DNA from: Microbulbifer rhizosphaerae
GTDB taxonomy: Bacteria > Pseudomonadota > Gammaproteobacteria > Pseudomonadales > Cellvibrionaceae
Length of the DNA stretch: 64,000 bases
Direction of reading: 5' to 3'
NCBI RefSeq assembly: GCF_014191725.1
Contig: NZ_JACHWZ010000002.1
Coordinates: forward strand, 323,735-387,734
The notes beneath the pieces were generated by a model. That model ran no database searches and was not told the origin of the DNA. It was given only the letters and a program-made list of their open reading frames with translations. Positions 1 to 8,576 of the stretch are shown one piece after another (positions within the stretch are counted from its first letter, which is position 1; each line of letters opens with the position of its first letter). Position numbers and translations under genes: made by a program.

Positions 1-115
1 CCGGCGGCTTCAGCAGCGCGCAATCGTCGCCGATACCCACCACCACGCCCTCGCTCAATTTTTTTGCTCCGGCAAAAAAATCGCGGATAATTTCGAATTC
101 GCCGGGGCCGCGCAC
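1..115 (-). CDS. thiL: Thiamine-monophosphate kinase, N-terminal part (runs off the left edge)
   Basis: Only about 38 N-terminal codons are present. From a GTG at 113-115 the minus strand reads GPGEFEIIRDFF and then VGIGDDCALL, the characteristic N-terminal metal/ATP-binding segment of ThiL, which phosphorylates thiamine monophosphate to the diphosphate. An in-frame TAA lies shortly upstream, inside the end of nusB, so GTG is the only reasonable start. It begins 23 bp after the nusB stop, the usual nusB-thiL order in gammaproteobacteria. The C-terminus is outside the window. Confidence 0.85.
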   Translation of the reverse strand, partial: MRGPGEFEIIRDFFAGAKKLSEGVVVGIGDDCALLKPP

Positions 116-138
116 GGGATCGTTACCGCCTGCTGCCG

Positions 139-579
139 CTACTTTTTATCCGCGGCGACTTCCGTCGCCCGCAGATCCGCAGCGGTTTTGTCGAGAATGC
201 CATTGATAAACTTGTAGGAATCCGTGGGGCCGAATTTCTTTGCCAGCGCCACCGCCTCGTTGATCACCACCTTGTAAGGCACGTCGATGCGGTTTTTCAG
301 TTCGTAGCTGGACATGCGCAACAGCGCGCGGGACACCGGGTCCAGGCCGTCGATGGCGCGGTCCAGGTGCGGCTCGAAGGCACCCTCCACTTCGTCGAGT
401 TCTTTCGCCACACCGTGGAGCAGATCGTGGAAGTAGTCCACATCCGTCTTGCTCATATCGTTGTCGGTACGGAACTCGGCCTCGATAGTGTTCAGGCTGG
501 CGCCGGCCATCTGCCACTGGTAGAGCGCCTGCATGGCGTAGTGGCGCGCCTTGCGGCGGGCCGATGCGGTAACGGTCAT
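139..579 (-). CDS. nusB: Transcription antitermination factor NusB
   Basis: The 146-residue protein has the normal NusB length and all-helical character. Recognisable segments are the N-terminal [16 protein letters not shown] and the C-terminal [12 protein letters not shown] followed by [12 protein letters not shown]. NusB binds boxA RNA with NusE/S10 in rRNA antitermination. It lies between ribH upstream and thiL downstream on the same strand. A REP palindrome at 605-682 sits between ribH and nusB and may separate their expression. Confidence 0.97.
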   Translation of the reverse strand: MTVTASARRKARHYAMQALYQWQMAGASLNTIEAEFRTDNDMSKTDVDYFHDLLHGVAKELDEVEGAFEPHLDRAIDGLDPVSRALLRMSSYELKNRIDVPYKVVINEAVALAKKFGPTDSYKFINGILDKTAADLRATEVAADKK

Positions 580-604
580 AACTTTCGCTTTCCGATAGTC
601 ACGC

Positions 605-682
605 TGTAGGAGCGGCCGTTGGCCGCGATTGGATATTGGCTGTTTCTCGATACATCGATCGCGGCCAACGGCCGCTCCTACA
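605..682. repeat. REP/REPIN-like palindrome, family A copy 1
   Basis: Two inverted arms, TGTAGGAGCGGCCGTTGGCC and its complement, flank a short spacer between nusB and ribH. The same outer arms recur at seven other intergenic sites in this window (7524, 8548, 18372, 26128, 39740, 46583, 51604). The inner arm sequence varies but compensates within each copy, as in REPINs. Confidence 0.9.
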
Positions 683-749
683 ACAATCTTTCACGCTCCT
701 CGCGCGGGCTGCGCCCGCGTTGCCGAGCTGGGGCTCGGCGTTCCCGGGC

Positions 750-1220
750 TTATATTTTTCCGAGCAGGGAAACCATTTCCAGCGCGGTTTCCGCCGCTTC
801 GCAGCCCTTGTTGCCCGCCTTGGTGCCGGCGCGCTCTATGGCCTGCTCGATGGAGTCCACGGTGAGCACGCCGAAGGTCACCGGCACGCCGCTGTTCAGG
901 GACACCTGGGCCAGGCCCTTGGTGCACTCGCCGGCGACGTATTCGAAGTGCGGGGTGCCGCCGCGGATCACCGCGCCCAGGGCGATGATCGCATCGAAAT
1001 TTCCGCTGGCGGCAAGCTTCTGCGCAGCCAGGGGGAATTCAAAGGCGCCCGGGGTGTAATAGATGGTGATGTCCTCGTTCTTGATGCCTTTGCGGCGCAG
1101 TGTGTCCAGGGCGCCACTCTTGAGGCTTTCAACTACAAAACTATTCCAGCGGCTCACCAGCAGCGCGTATTTGCCCTGGCAGTTGGTGAAGTCGCCTTCG
1201 ATTACTTGGATATCGCTCAT
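750..1220 (-). CDS. ribH: 6,7-dimethyl-8-ribityllumazine synthase
   Basis: RibH condenses 5-amino-6-ribitylaminouracil with 3,4-dihydroxy-2-butanone 4-phosphate, the penultimate riboflavin step. The ATG at 1218-1220 ([11 protein letters not shown]) gives 156 residues, the usual length; an earlier alternative start would add ten atypical residues. Family motifs are visible: [11 protein letters not shown] near the N-terminus, [34 protein letters not shown] and [17 protein letters not shown]. It is preceded by ribBX and followed by nusB, the conserved cluster order. Confidence 0.97.
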   Translation of the reverse strand: MSDIQVIEGDFTNCQGKYALLVSRWNSFVVESLKSGALDTLRRKGIKNEDITIYYTPGAFEFPLAAQKLAASGNFDAIIALGAVIRGGTPHFEYVAGECTKGLAQVSLNSGVPVTFGVLTVDSIEQAIERAGTKAGNKGCEAAETALEMVSLLGKI

Positions 1221-1238
1221 AATTTCTTTTCTATCGCG

Positions 1239-1358
1239 TAGGATGGGCAAAGCGCAGCGTGCCCATCAATTTCCGCATGATGGGCACGAGCCCGCCATGG
1301 ATGGCGGGAATGCAGCAAATGCATGGAGCAATTTTCTGCCTGCGCTTTGCCCATCCTA
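1239..1358. repeat. Composite inverted repeat (family D)
   Basis: The left arm TAGGATGGGCAAAGCGCAGC (1239-1258) and right arm GCGCTTTGCCCATCCTA (1342-1358) are inverted copies. Between them are GTGCCCATC/GATGGGCAC and a CCCGCCATGGATGGCGGG hairpin at 1291-1308. A shorter relative (AGGATAGGCAAAGCGTAGCG...) lies at 30235-30264. It occupies the whole ribBX-ribH gap and could fold as a multibranched RNA. Confidence 0.75.
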
Positions 1359-1368
1359 AAAAAACAAA

Positions 1369-2484
1369 CTATTCCTGGTCGATGTTCAGATATTCTTCCA
1401 CTTCCAGGTCGAAACCGGAGATGGCACTGAACTTGAACGGCGCGCTCATCAGGCGCATTTTGCGCACATTCAGATCGCGCAGTATCTGCGAACCGGTACC
1501 CACCTGCTTGTACACCAGGTCCTGGCTGGGGCGCTGCTGCTTGCCGCTGATCAGCCAGTCGATGCTCTCCTCGATCTCCTCGGTGGTCTCGTTGTGGCAG
1601 ATCAGCACCACCACGCCCTTGCCCTCCTGCGCCACCCGCTGCATGGCGGTGCGGAAGGTCCAGGGGACAAATTTCTCATCGCCGCGCCGGATGGTAAGCA
1701 CGTCGCGCAGGGTATTGCCCACGTGCACCCGCACCAGGGTCGGTTCCTCCGGGGCGGGTTTGCCTTTCACGAACGCGAAGTGGCGCTCGCGGCGGGCCTT
1801 GTCCAGGTAGGTGCGCAGTTTGAATTCGCCGAACTCGGTGTGCACCTGGCGCTCGTTGGTGCACTCCACGGTTTTTTCGTTGAGGGCCCGGTAGTTGATC
1901 AGGTCGGCGATGGTGCCGATCTTCAGCTTGTGCTTTTGCGCGAAGATCTCCAGGTCCGGGCGGCGCGCCATGGTGCCGTCCTCGTTCATGATTTCCACGA
2001 TCACCGCCGCCGACTCGAAGCCGGCCAGGCGCGACAGGTCGCAGCTGGCCTCGGTGTGACCGGCGCGGCTCAATACACCGCCGGGCTGGGCCATGATCGG
2101 AAAAATATGCCCCGGCTGCACGATATCCTGCGGCTTCGCATTGCGCGCCACTGCGGCGCGCACGGTGCGCGCGCGGTCGGCGGCGGAAATACCGGTGGTG
2201 ACCCCCTCGGCCGCCTCGATGGACACGGTGAAGTTGGTGCTGAACTGGGCGCCGTTGTCCCGTGACATCAGCGGCAGATCCAACTGCTCGCAGCGCTCCC
2301 GGGACATGGGCATACAGATCAGACCGCGGGCGTGGGTGGCCATAAAGTTGATATCCTCGGCGCGCACCTGCTCCGCGGCCATCACCAGGTCGCCCTCGTT
2401 CTCGCGATCCTCGTCATCCATCAGGATCACCATCTTGCCCTGGCGGATGTCGTCGATCAGTTCTTCAACCGTATTTAATTCCAT
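1369..2484 (-). CDS. ribB: 3,4-dihydroxy-2-butanone-4-phosphate synthase with degenerate GTP cyclohydrolase II domain (RibBX type)
   Basis: The ATG at 2482-2484 (MELNTVEELIDDI) follows an AGAGAG ribosome binding site and gives 371 residues. The N-terminal half is a complete DHBP synthase: DDEDRENEGDL, ATHARGLICMP and GHTEASCDLSRLAG, which makes the four-carbon riboflavin precursor from ribulose 5-phosphate. The C-terminal half aligns in outline with GTP cyclohydrolase II, but where the zinc-binding segment with three cysteines is expected it reads RVHVGNTLRDVLTIRRG, with no cysteine. The catalytic RDYGIGAQIL-type stretch has become KQVGTGSQIL. It therefore probably lacks cyclohydrolase activity, matching the RibBX variant known in Proteobacteria. 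A separate ribA should exist elsewhere. Confidence 0.93.
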   Translation of the reverse strand: MELNTVEELIDDIRQGKMVILMDDEDRENEGDLVMAAEQVRAEDINFMATHARGLICMPMSRERCEQLDLPLMSRDNGAQFSTNFTVSIEAAEGVTTGISAADRARTVRAAVARNAKPQDIVQPGHIFPIMAQPGGVLSRAGHTEASCDLSRLAGFESAAVIVEIMNEDGTMARRPDLEIFAQKHKLKIGTIADLINYRALNEKTVECTNERQVHTEFGEFKLRTYLDKARRERHFAFVKGKPAPEEPTLVRVHVGNTLRDVLTIRRGDEKFVPWTFRTAMQRVAQEGKGVVVLICHNETTEEIEESIDWLISGKQQRPSQDLVYKQVGTGSQILRDLNVRKMRLMSAPFKFSAISGFDLEVEEYLNIDQE

Positions 2485-2559
2485 AAATCTCTCTAAGCGT
2501 GATTTGTGGCCCATACCCCCGGTCCCCATATGCGGGGAAGGGAGTAAAGGGAGGTGCTG

Positions 2560-2650
2560 TTCCCTCTCCCCTGGGGGAGAGGGTTAGGGAGAGGGGTGCC
2601 GATCGAAGCCCCCTCCCCCGGCCCCTCCCCCGCAAGCGGGAGAGGGGAGC
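2560..2650. repeat. GC-rich interspersed repeat (family C copy 1)
   Basis: CCCTCTCCCC / GGGGAGAGGG inverted arms are followed by TTAGGGAGAGGGG, GATCGAAGCCCCC and CCGCAAGCGGGAGAGGGGAG. A near-identical unit lies at 11603-11681. It sits between ribE and ribBX. No FMN-riboswitch core was seen in this gap. Confidence 0.8.
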
Positions 2651-2676
2651 TATTCTTTCGAGTCCCGAGCCCATTA

Positions 2677-3336
2677 TCAGGCCTTGTAAAAACCGTGCTT
2701 GGCCAGAAATTCCACCGTAAGGCCTTCGTCGGATTTGGCGGCCTCATCTCCCAGCAGCAGCCGCTCCAGGTAGCGCGCAATCAGGTCCACTTCCAGATTG
2801 ACCCGGGTGCCGGCGGCATAGTCGCCCATCACCGTCTCCCGCAGGGTGTGCGGCACTATGGTGAGTTCGAACTCGCCGCCTTCCACCGCGTTGACCGTGA
2901 GGCTGGTGCCGTCGACGGTGATCGAGCCCTTGTGGGCGATATATTTTGCCAGCGCGTCCGGCGCGCGCAGGCGGAAACGCTCGGCGCGGGCCTCGGATCT
3001 GCGCCATAGCACCTCGCCGATACCGTCCACATGGCCGCTGACGATATGGCCGCCGAGGCGGGTCTGTGGGGTCAGGGCCTTTTCCAGGTTCACCCGCTCG
3101 CCCCGCTTCCACTCGCCGACAGTGGCCACCGCCAGGGTCTCCGCGGAGACGTCCGCCCAGTAGCCGTCGCCGGGCAGGTCCACCACCGTGAGGCAGACGC
3201 CGTTGGTGGCGATGCTGTCGCCCAGCTGTACGTCGGACAGATCCAGCTTGCCGGTTTTTACCCGCAGGCGCAGGTCCCCGCCCCGGGGTTGCAGTTCGGC
3301 GATTTCGCCGATGGCTTCGATAATTCCGGTAAACAT
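2677..3336 (-). CDS. ribE: Riboflavin synthase, alpha subunit
   Basis: The enzyme dismutates two molecules of 6,7-dimethyl-8-ribityllumazine to riboflavin. The start MFTGIIEAIGEI at 3334-3336 is the standard family N-terminus and gives 219 residues. The two lumazine-binding repeats are visible: ATNGVCLTVVDLP with GGHIVSGHVDGIGEV, then VDGTSLTVNAV. The ATG overlaps the ribD stop codon in a TGATG arrangement, so translation of the two genes is probably coupled. The longer open frame upstream is an overlap with ribD and is not part of this gene. Confidence 0.97.
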   Translation of the reverse strand: MFTGIIEAIGEIAELQPRGGDLRLRVKTGKLDLSDVQLGDSIATNGVCLTVVDLPGDGYWADVSAETLAVATVGEWKRGERVNLEKALTPQTRLGGHIVSGHVDGIGEVLWRRSEARAERFRLRAPDALAKYIAHKGSITVDGTSLTVNAVEGGEFELTIVPHTLRETVMGDYAAGTRVNLEVDLIARYLERLLLGDEAAKSDEGLTVEFLAKHGFYKA

Positions 3337-4481
3337 CAGCGTTCTATATCGGTTGTGGCTGTAATGCGCCAATCGTGCCCCACTGCGCGCATATCGGTGA
3401 TCGTTACGGGCAGCACCGAACCCATACGCTTGATGGGTAGCTCGAACAGCGGCCGGGCGGTGCTGCCCAACAGCTTCGGGGCCATGTACACGATCAGTTC
3501 GTCCACGTGGCCGCGGTAGAGAAACTCGCCGGACAGGGTGGCGCCGCTCTCGATCAGTACCTCGTTGCACTCGCGCCGGACCAGCTCCGCCAGCAGTGCA
3601 CTCAGGTCCACGCGGCCCTCGGCACCGGCCGGCAGGGTGAGCACTTCCGCACCGGCAGCCTGCAGGCGCTCGCGGCGCGCATTGTCCGCCCCCTCGGTGG
3701 TGCAGATCAAGGTGGGGGCCTCCCCCTGCAGAATAAAGGCGTTCGCGGGGGTGCGCAGGCGGCTGTCGACGATCACCCGCAATGGCTGGACCTCTTGCAC
3801 CATGATCATTTGGGCCGCACTTTCCGCGGCGAGCAGCTCCAGGGCCATTTCGTCGGCGCGCACGTTCAGGTTGGGGTTGTCAAAACGCACCGTCTCCACC
3901 CCGGTGACCACCGCGCAGCTGCGCGCGCGCAGCCGCTGCACGTCGGCGCGCGCGGCGGGACCGGTGACCCACTTGGACTCGCCGCTGGCCATGGCGGTGC
4001 GGCCGTCCAGGCTCATGGCGGATTTGATGCGCACCAACGGCAGACCCAGGGCCATGCGCTTGATAAAGCCGGGGTTGAGGGCTCGGCATTGCTCTTCAAG
4101 CAGTGGTCCCTCCACCTCGATGCCGGCATCGCGCAGCCTCTGCAGCCCCTGCCCGCCCACCGCGGGATTTGGGTCCTGCATGCCGTAAACCACCTTCGCC
4201 ACGCCGGCCTCGATCAGGGCGTCGGCGCAGGGGCCGGTACGGCCGCTGTGACTGCAGGGTTCCAGGGTGACGTAGACAGTGGCACCGCGGGATCGCTCGC
4301 CGGCATCGGTGAGCGCCTCGATCTCCGCGTGGGGCAGACCGGCGCGCCGGTGCCAGCCCTCGCCGAGGATCCGGCCGTCGCCGTCGGCGATCACGCAGCC
4401 GACCCGGGGATTGGGCATGGTGGTGTAAAGGCCGCGCTCCGCGAGCTGTACCGCCCGCGCCATCAGTTCCCGGGGCAGCAT
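3336..4481 (-). CDS. ribD: Bifunctional diaminohydroxyphosphoribosylaminopyrimidine deaminase / 5-amino-6-(5-phosphoribosylamino)uracil reductase
   Basis: RibD performs the second and third steps of riboflavin synthesis. In 381 residues the N-terminal deaminase has the zinc motif H51-A-E53 and PCSHSGRTGPC (C76, C85). The C-terminal reductase begins around residue 150 (RIKSAMSLDGRTAMASGESKW) and contains VGVETVRFDNPNL-type sequence. The gene starts one base after the nrdR stop and shares one base with the ribE start, so nrdR-ribD-ribE form one transcription unit. Confidence 0.97.
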   Translation of the reverse strand: MLPRELMARAVQLAERGLYTTMPNPRVGCVIADGDGRILGEGWHRRAGLPHAEIEALTDAGERSRGATVYVTLEPCSHSGRTGPCADALIEAGVAKVVYGMQDPNPAVGGQGLQRLRDAGIEVEGPLLEEQCRALNPGFIKRMALGLPLVRIKSAMSLDGRTAMASGESKWVTGPAARADVQRLRARSCAVVTGVETVRFDNPNLNVRADEMALELLAAESAAQMIMVQEVQPLRVIVDSRLRTPANAFILQGEAPTLICTTEGADNARRERLQAAGAEVLTLPAGAEGRVDLSALLAELVRRECNEVLIESGATLSGEFLYRGHVDELIVYMAPKLLGSTARPLFELPIKRMGSVLPVTITDMRAVGHDWRITATTDIER

Positions 4482-4482
4482 A

Positions 4483-4950
4483 TCAGCGGGGCTCCGCGGG
4501 TTTCCGCGTCAGCCGCTCGATCTCCTCGCTGAACTCGCTGACATCCTCGAAGCGGCGGTAGACGGAGGCAAAACGCACGTAGGCCACCTGGTCCAGCTCG
4601 CGCAGCTGTTCCATCACCAGTTCGCCGATGGCGCGCGCGGGCAGTTCGCGCTCGCCGGTGGCCTGCAGGGCGTGCTTGATCTGGGCCACGGCGGATTCCA
4701 CCCGCTCGGTGCTGATCGGGCGCTTTTCCACCGCGCGCTGGATGCCGGCGCGCAGCTTCTCCTCGTTGAAGGGTTCGCGCTGGCCGTTCTGCTTGATCAC
4801 CCGCGGCAGCAGCAGTTCGGCGGTCTCGAAGGTGGTGAAGCGCTCGTGGCACTGGAGGCACTCGCGCCGGCGGCGCACCTGGTCGCCCTCGGCGACCAGG
4901 CGGGAATCGACGACTTTGGTTTCCTCTGCGGCGCAGAAAGGACAGTGCAT
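4483..4950 (-). CDS. nrdR: Transcriptional repressor NrdR
   Basis: NrdR is a zinc-ribbon/ATP-cone repressor of ribonucleotide reductase genes. The 155-residue protein has C3-x2-C6 and C31-x2-C34 zinc ligands ([18 protein letters not shown]) and an ATP-cone from about residue 49 ([16 protein letters not shown]). The ending [17 protein letters not shown] is typical. It heads the nrdR-ribD-ribE unit downstream of glyA. No NrdR box was looked for outside this gap. Confidence 0.98.
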   Translation of the reverse strand: MHCPFCAAEETKVVDSRLVAEGDQVRRRRECLQCHERFTTFETAELLLPRVIKQNGQREPFNEEKLRAGIQRAVEKRPISTERVESAVAQIKHALQATGERELPARAIGELVMEQLRELDQVAYVRFASVYRRFEDVSEFSEEIERLTRKPAEPR

Positions 4951-4993
4951 GGAGGGGAGGCCCTGTAGAAAAATTGCGCGCAGTTTAACACAG

Positions 4994-5015
4994 TCCGCAG
5001 GGTGCGCCCTGCGGA
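4994..5015 (-). terminator. Hairpin between glyA and nrdR
   Basis: A perfect nine-base-pair stem TCCGCAGGG/CCCTGCGGA closes a four-base loop eight bases downstream of the glyA stop. On the minus strand it is followed by CTGTGTTAAA rather than a clean T-run, so termination is likely but not certain. Confidence 0.55.
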
Positions 5016-5022
5016 GCGCGAT

Positions 5023-6288
5023 TCAGCTTTTGTATACTGGATAGCGGGCGCAGATCTCCAGCACCTTCTCCTTCACCTCGGCGATCACCGGCTCGGCGTC
5101 GCCCTTCTCCAGCCCGTCCAGCACGTCGCAGATCCAGTGGGTGAGCTGCTTTGTCTCCTCCACCCCGAAACCGCGGGTGGTGATCGCCGGGGTGCCGACG
5201 CGCAGGCCGCTGGTGATAAACGGTGAGCGGGGGTCGTTGGGCACGGCGTTCTTGTTCACGGTGATATTGGCGTTACCGAGGGCCTCGTCGGCGTCCTTCC
5301 CGGTGTACTCCTTGCCGATCAGGTCCACCAGCATCAGGTGGTCGTCGGTGCCGCCGGAGACGATGTTGATGCCGCGGTCGAGGAAGGTCTCGGCCATGGC
5401 GCGGGCGTTCTCCACCACTTTCTTCTGGTAGGCCTTGTACTCGGGACTCATGGCCTCCTTGAAGGACACCGCCTTGGCGGCGATCACGTGCATCAGCGGG
5501 CCGCCCTGGCCGCCGGGGAATACTGCGGAGTTGAGCTTCTTCTCGATCTCCTCGTTAGCGCGCGCCAGGATAAGGCCGCCACGGGGGCCGCGCAGGGTCT
5601 TGTGGGTGGTTGAGGTCACCACGTCGGCGTGGGGGATCGGGGACGGGTACTCGCCCGCGGCCACCAGGCCGGCCACATGGGCCATATCCACCATCAGGTA
5701 GGCGCCCACCTTGTCGGCAATGGTGCGGAACTTCGCCCAGTCCATCACCCGGCTGTAGGCGGAGAAGCCGGCCACGATCATCTTCGGTTTGGTTTCCAGG
5801 GCCAGGCGTTCCACCTCTTCGTAATCCACTTCGCCGGTCTCCGGGTTGAGGCCGTACTGCACCGCGTTGTACATCTTGCCGGAGAAGTTCACCCGTGCGC
5901 CGTGGGTCAGATGGCCTCCGTGGGCCAGGCTCATGCCGAGCACGGTGTCTCCGGGGGCACACAGGGCCTGATAGACCGCGGCGTTGGCCTGGGAGCCGGA
6001 GTGGGGCTGCACATTGGCGTAGTCGGCGCCGAACAGCTCTTTCGCCCGCTCTATCGCCAGCGTCTCCACCTTGTCCACATACTCGCAGCCACCGTAGTAG
6101 CGCTTGCCGGGATAGCCCTCTGCATACTTGTTGGTCAGGCTGGTGCCCTGGGCCGTCATCACCAGCGGGCTGGTGTAGTTTTCAGAGGCGATCAGCTCGA
6201 TATGCTCTTCCTGGCGGCGGTCCTCTTCCTGAATGGCTTCCCAGATTTCCGGGTCGAAAGAAGAGAGCTTGGTGGATGAATCAAACAT
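5023..6288 (-). CDS. glyA: Serine hydroxymethyltransferase
   Basis: GlyA interconverts serine and glycine with tetrahydrofolate as one-carbon carrier. At 421 residues it has full family length. The PLP-lysine motif [13 protein letters not shown], the active-site [14 protein letters not shown] segment and [11 protein letters not shown] are all present. It is monocistronic in appearance: a hairpin follows the stop, and about 130 bp upstream separate it from the next minus-strand gene. It commonly neighbours nrdR in gammaproteobacteria. Confidence 0.98.
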   Translation of the reverse strand: MFDSSTKLSSFDPEIWEAIQEEDRRQEEHIELIASENYTSPLVMTAQGTSLTNKYAEGYPGKRYYGGCEYVDKVETLAIERAKELFGADYANVQPHSGSQANAAVYQALCAPGDTVLGMSLAHGGHLTHGARVNFSGKMYNAVQYGLNPETGEVDYEEVERLALETKPKMIVAGFSAYSRVMDWAKFRTIADKVGAYLMVDMAHVAGLVAAGEYPSPIPHADVVTSTTHKTLRGPRGGLILARANEEIEKKLNSAVFPGGQGGPLMHVIAAKAVSFKEAMSPEYKAYQKKVVENARAMAETFLDRGINIVSGGTDDHLMLVDLIGKEYTGKDADEALGNANITVNKNAVPNDPRSPFITSGLRVGTPAITTRGFGVEETKQLTHWICDVLDGLEKGDAEPVIAEVKEKVLEICARYPVYKS

Positions 6289-6415
6289 GGTATTCCCTCG
6301 GTAAAGCGGGCTGAGTTCAGACTAGATGAAACTGGCGGTTTGGAAAGGCGCGCATTGTACACCAAGGGGGCTGTGCGCCAAGGCGCGACCGGGCGGCCGC
6401 GCCGGGGGGGAGGGG

Positions 6416-6895
6416 TCAGAAGGACAGGATCATGGTCCCGGACCAGAAGTTCACGTCCTCTTCGATCAGGGTGTATTCCAGTTCCACGTTGGTGTTGGGG
6501 CCGAAGTTGAAGCCTACGCCGGCACCGAGGGAGATACCGGTGTCGTCGCCGAAGAAGTCGATATCCTCGTGCAGGATGCCGGCACGGCCTTTGAAGTAGA
6601 TATTGCCGTGGGAGCGGTAGGTGCCATAGAAGGCGAGGGTCTGGATATCCACATCGATATCTCCACTAAAGGCATCGGCCTCGCCGCTGATGATCGAGTT
6701 GGTGTATTCCCCTTCAAAGCCCCAGCCGGAAGCGAAGGTATAGCCGGCGCGCAGGCCGAGATTGAAAGGGTCATCGAAATTGGAGCGGTCAATGGTCATC
6801 AAACCGGCGGTCCCGCCGAAGTAACCGCCTTCGGCGTTGGCTGCGGAAGAACAGGCCAGAGCCAGCGCAGCCAGCCCCTTTGCAAAAGTACGCAT
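6416..6895 (-). CDS. Small outer-membrane beta-barrel protein
   Basis: The ATG at 6893-6895 (MRTFAKGLAALALAC) is preceded by GGGGG at good spacing; a TTG four codons earlier is less likely. The 159-residue product begins with a signal peptide ending near SSAANA. The rest alternates polar and aromatic residues (GLRAGYTFASGWGFEGEYT, LAFYGTYRSHGNIYFKG, GVGFNFGPNTNVELEYT) and ends in MILSF, a terminal Phe typical of barrels inserted by Bam. It resembles OmpW/OmpA-type eight-stranded porin-like domains. Specific function is unknown. Confidence 0.75.
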   Translation of the reverse strand: MRTFAKGLAALALACSSAANAEGGYFGGTAGLMTIDRSNFDDPFNLGLRAGYTFASGWGFEGEYTNSIISGEADAFSGDIDVDIQTLAFYGTYRSHGNIYFKGRAGILHEDIDFFGDDTGISLGAGVGFNFGPNTNVELEYTLIEEDVNFWSGTMILSF

Positions 6896-7093
6896 AGGTA
6901 CCCCCAATTGTTGTTTACCGGAAAAATTGCGCGGATTCTATCCGCCTATCTTGCGGAGGAACAGTTCACGGGTCACAGATGTGCGTGATAACTTCAGCAA
7001 GGTCCGACCGCTTGATTGCAATTTTTGTCCAGACGCCAAAAACCTCGATATGCCAGCTAAGTTTACCGGCAACCGTTTCCGCGAGGTTTTTTT

Positions 7094-7498
7094 ATGTCTC
7101 CGCGTATTGCCCTGCCTTTCTTTCCGCTTCTTCTGGCCGCCTGCACCGCCAATCCTCCCACGATGTCGATCACGGTCAGCGGCACACTGGTGGAGGCCGG
7201 TGGCAAATACTATTTACAGAGCGCGGAAATCCGATATCACCTCAACTGGATGCCGCAACTGCGCTACGGCAAATACCTGGGACGCGAGCTGGTCGTGCAG
7301 GGCAGTGTTCCCGAGCAGTGCGCACAGGTCTGGCAGGACGCTGTGATCAAAGTACACGGCGGCGCTGAGCTGGTGGATTGGCGGGAGGTGGACTGGTCCA
7401 CCTGCATCGCTGCCGAGCGGGTGAGCCTGGTCACCGCGGATGGCGAACAGCTGGTCTACGATTGGCGGGAAATCAATATGGAGGATTACTATTTTTAG
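7094..7498 (+). CDS. Predicted lipoprotein of unknown function
   Basis: The 134-residue protein starts 7 bases after a GAGG ribosome binding site. Its signal sequence ends in a lipobox, LLLAAC-T, predicting lipidation at about C17. The mature part has beta-strand character (ITVSGTLVEAGGKYYLQSAEI, LGRELVVQGSVPEQC) and two further cysteines. No family was recognised. It is transcribed divergently from the outer-membrane protein gene at 6416-6895 and is followed by a REP palindrome. Confidence 0.7.
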   Translation: MSPRIALPFFPLLLAACTANPPTMSITVSGTLVEAGGKYYLQSAEIRYHLNWMPQLRYGKYLGRELVVQGSVPEQCAQVWQDAVIKVHGGAELVDWREVDWSTCIAAERVSLVTADGEQLVYDWREINMEDYYF

Positions 7499-7523
7499 GG
7501 ACTCGGGACCCGCGAGATTGCGC

Positions 7524-7598
7524 TGTAGGAGCGGGCCATGCCCGCGATCGATCCAGCTTCGCGGCATAGTCCGATCGCGGGCATGGCCCGCTCCTACA
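7524..7598. repeat. REP/REPIN-like palindrome, family A copy 2
   Basis: The outer arms TGTAGGAGCGGG/CCCGCTCCTACA match the family, but the inner arm is GCCATGCCCGCGATCG, changed on both sides so that pairing is kept. It lies between the convergent lipoprotein and mmsB genes. Confidence 0.88.
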
Positions 7599-7609
7599 CT
7601 GACCTGCCG

Positions 7610-8512
7610 TCATCCCTTCCCCGCCGGCCGCCGGAACAGGTTCTGAATACTGGAGAAATCCAACCGTCGGTTCTCCTCGCTGCTGCCATGCAGCTGGTAG
7701 AGATTTTTCGCCAGCGCGCCGAGGGGTGTGGAAGAGGCGCTGCCGGCGGCGGTGTCCATCGCCAGGCCCAGGTCCTTGAGCATCAATGCCACCGAAAACC
7801 CGCCGGCGTAACCGCTGGAGGCGGGCACGCCGTCCATCACCCCCGGATAGGGATTGTATTTTTCCAGTGACCAGTTGCCGCCGGAACTCGCGCGTATGAT
7901 CTCCGAGAGCACACTGGGATCCAGGCCGTTGTCCACCCCCATCTGCAGCGCCTCGGCGGTGCCGATCATATGGATGGCAAGCAGCATATTGTTACAGATC
8001 TTGGCGATCTGGCCGGCACCGGCGGCACCGGCGTGGAAGAGCCTGGCCCCCATAGCCTCCAGCAGCGGCCGCGCCGCCGCCACCGCCTCCGCGTCTCCTC
8101 CGCACATAAAGGACAGGGTGCCGGCGGCCGCCGCCGCGGTGCCGCCGGAGACCGGCGCATCAATGGCGCGGATATCCCGGCTGGCCGCGGCGGCGATCAA
8201 CTGGCGCGCGTCGTTGACAGAGATGGTGGAGCTGTCGATTACCAGGGTGCGCGGATCGAGCGCCTGCAGCAGCCCTCGCGCACCCAGGTAGAGCCCTTTT
8301 ACCCCATCGCCGCTAGGCAGCATGGAAATGACCACATCGGCCCCCTGCGCTGCCTGCTGCGCGTTCTCCCCGCGCTCACAACCGTTTTCCACCGCGTGTG
8401 CCAGCGCCGATTCGGACAGATCGAAAGCGGTGACCCGGAAGCCGGCCTTGACCAGGTTGGCGGCCATGGGGCCGCCCATATTGCCGAGACCGATAAAAGT
8501 GACTTTCTCCAT
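7610..8512 (-). CDS. mmsB: 3-hydroxyisobutyrate dehydrogenase
   Basis: This NAD-dependent enzyme oxidises 3-hydroxyisobutyrate to methylmalonate semialdehyde in valine degradation. The 300-residue protein starts with the Rossmann motif FIGLGNMGGPMAANL. It has the substrate motif DAPVSGGTAAA near residue 119 and the catalytic-lysine segment GAGQIAKICNNMLL near residue 165. The neighbouring minus-strand gene (8572-9675) encodes the preceding pathway enzyme, supporting the assignment. The two are separated by a minimal REP hairpin. Confidence 0.95.
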   Translation of the reverse strand: MEKVTFIGLGNMGGPMAANLVKAGFRVTAFDLSESALAHAVENGCERGENAQQAAQGADVVISMLPSGDGVKGLYLGARGLLQALDPRTLVIDSSTISVNDARQLIAAAASRDIRAIDAPVSGGTAAAAAGTLSFMCGGDAEAVAAARPLLEAMGARLFHAGAAGAGQIAKICNNMLLAIHMIGTAEALQMGVDNGLDPSVLSEIIRASSGGNWSLEKYNPYPGVMDGVPASSGYAGGFSVALMLKDLGLAMDTAAGSASSTPLGALAKNLYQLHGSSEENRRLDFSSIQNLFRRPAGKG

Positions 8513-8547
8513 TGTGTTAACTCCCTTTTGTTATGGTTGTATCTCCC

Positions 8548-8576
8548 TGTAGGAGCGGCCAACGGCCGCTCCTACA
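8548..8576. repeat. Minimal REP hairpin, family A copy 3, overlapping a stop codon
   Basis: This 29-bp copy consists of TGTAGGAGCGGCC and GGCCGCTCCTACA with only AAC between them, so the usual spacer is missing. Its right edge provides the TAG stop of the hydrolase gene that ends at 8572. Confidence 0.9.

Noticed and set aside
2485..2676. FMN riboswitch upstream of the riboflavin genes
   Set aside because: No conserved RFN core sequence was seen on either strand; the gap is filled by a family C repeat.
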